Both the position numbers and the translations under genes were made by a program. The notes under the pieces were generated by a model. The model worked only from the letters and a program-made list of their open reading frames with translations, had not been told where the DNA came from and ran no database searches. DNA of 22,079 nt from Candidatus Cloacimonadota bacterium (GTDB taxonomy: Bacteria > Muiribacteriota > UBA6191 > JACPRK01). This document shows positions 21,140-22,079 of the stretch, in pieces. The stretch's first letter is position 1. Every line of letters begins with the position of its first letter. The stretch spans positions 1-22,079 of the forward strand of contig JAJFLN010000370.1 in assembly GCA_021772705.1 (NCBI GenBank). Direction: 5' to 3'.

Positions 21140-22079
21140 ATGAATCGATCGAAGACTATCCAGGTGAACGTCGCCTATCCGATTTCGGATGGCGAGATCG
21201 TACTTCGGACGGAGAACGACTGGGAAACCGACTTGCTTCCCGTGAAGGTCGATCCCGAGGCCGGAGATTTCTTGTTCCACCTGAAGTCGCCCAACTCTTA
21301 CGTCTACTTCAAGCCCATCTTGCGGACCGGAGGCGACGAACGCTGGGCTCAAGGCTCCAACGTCCTCGCCATCCAGCATGGCCGTGCACCCGTCCAGGTC
21401 TTCCCTCACTTCGAGGACTCGAGTCGGTGCGAAGTCTGCTGGAGGACTGAGGTCGATTCCCGCGTCCTCGGCCAATCGTTCTCCGTGAGAGTCTTCCTGC
21501 CTCCGGGATACCGTGAGAACACACTGGCTTCCTATCCGGTCCTCTACATGCAGGACGGGCACAATGTCTTCTTCGCCGAGACCGCAGCCTTTGGAGAGCA
21601 CTGGCGAGTGCCCGAGACGCTGGACGTGCTCGATCAGATGAGCGTGGTCCGTCGGGCCATCGTCGTGGGCATCCGGCCCAACGATCGAGAACATCTTTAC
21701 ACGCGGCCTGGTTATGAAGACTACGGGCGATTCTTTGTCGAGGAACTCAAGCCCTGGGTGGACTCCAACTATCGGACCCTTCAGGGGCCGGAGTTCACCG
21801 GTGTAATGGGCTCCTCCCTTGGAGGCGTCGTGTCATTCTATCTTGCCTGGCAGTATCCGCAGGTCTTCGGGATGGTCGGCTGCCTGTCGTCCACCTTCGG
21901 CTGGAGGGACAATCTCCTCGAACGGGTCGCCACGGAAAAGAGGCCACCGATTCGGCTCTACGTCGACAGCGGTTGTCCTTCGGATAACTACGAGACGAAC
22001 CGGGCAATGGTCGCCAAGCTCCACGAGGCGGGTTTCGCGGCCGGAGACGACCTCTTGTATCTGGCTTTCCCCCTCGCCC
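21140..22079 (+). CDS. Esterase-family alpha/beta hydrolase, partial (3' end outside window)
   Basis: ATG 21140 follows AGAGGAA at a 9-nt spacing. The frame is open to the right edge (313 residues seen). Residues 1-105 look like a β-sandwich N-domain of the kind preceding Fes/esterase-D catalytic domains. From about 112 on (SVRVFLPPGY, YPVLYMQDG) the sequence matches the putative-esterase family (PF00756). The nucleophile elbow is GSSLG (224-228) with Ser226. The probable acid is Asp276 in YVDSG. The catalytic His would lie beyond the edge. No signal peptide is present. Paired with the GH63 gene (37-bp gap), it may remove an acyl group from a sugar or compatible-solute substrate; this is inference from context. 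Confidence 0.88.
   Translation, partial: MNRSKTIQVNVAYPISDGEIVLRTENDWETDLLPVKVDPEAGDFLFHLKSPNSYVYFKPILRTGGDERWAQGSNVLAIQHGRAPVQVFPHFEDSSRCEVCWRTEVDSRVLGQSFSVRVFLPPGYRENTLASYPVLYMQDGHNVFFAETAAFGEHWRVPETLDVLDQMSVVRRAIVVGIRPNDREHLYTRPGYEDYGRFFVEELKPWVDSNYRTLQGPEFTGVMGSSLGGVVSFYLAWQYPQVFGMVGCLSSTFGWRDNLLERVATEKRPPIRLYVDSGCPSDNYETNRAMVAKLHEAGFAAGDDLLYLAFPLA

Noticed and set aside
1..22079. CRISPR arrays, tRNA or rRNA genes, transposases and prophage genes
   Set aside because: No regular spaced repeats, cloverleaf structures, rRNA-like segments, transposase motifs or phage proteins were seen on either strand.

Overview
The window is high-GC DNA from a Gram-negative bacterium. It encodes a β-barrel outer-membrane protein, Sec-exported c-type cytochromes, two sigma-54 activators and two good sigma-54 promoters. 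The phylum cannot be fixed from the sequence alone; an uncultured lineage is plausible. Both ends cut through genes, and the left end carries a degenerate copy of a dispersed repeat.

Region 1 (1-2944, minus strand): a c554-type multiheme cytochrome runs off the left edge. A gene-poor stretch of about 660 bp follows. Then comes a small operon, in transcription order: a 32-residue single-span peptide, an exported DUF302 protein and a 222-residue membrane protein. A sigma-54 promoter (2736-2751) lies about 90 bp upstream of the peptide.

Region 2 (2945-10168, plus strand): three regulators. The first is a sigma-54 activator of unusual layout: N-terminal Xre-like HTH, long helical TPR-like middle, GAF-like segment, C-terminal AAA+ and no Fis HTH. 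After a 300-bp regulatory gap come a membrane histidine kinase and an NtrC-type response regulator that overlap by 4 bp.

Region 3 (10221-17734, minus strand): a four-gene exported electron-transfer operon converging on the regulators. In transcription order it holds an outer-membrane β-barrel protein, a 907-residue protein with a large probable alpha-helical toroid and a C-terminal cytochrome c domain, a triheme cytochrome and a pentaheme cytochrome. It is preceded by a sigma-54 promoter (17554-17569) and a cluster of repeated, partly palindromic sites (17643-17734) where an enhancer-binding protein would be expected to sit. The four products carry nine CxxCH hemes. This is the best candidate for an undescribed system: a sigma-54-controlled periplasm/outer-membrane module in which a carbohydrate-enzyme-like protein is covalently linked to a cytochrome. 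That function is an inference; the gene content and the promoter are visible directly.

Region 4 (17957-22079, plus strand): a degenerate Crp/Fnr-like remnant, then a GH63-type glycoside hydrolase and an esterase-family alpha/beta hydrolase cut by the right edge. The last two look like an ordinary cytoplasmic carbohydrate operon. They are not obviously part of the cytochrome system.
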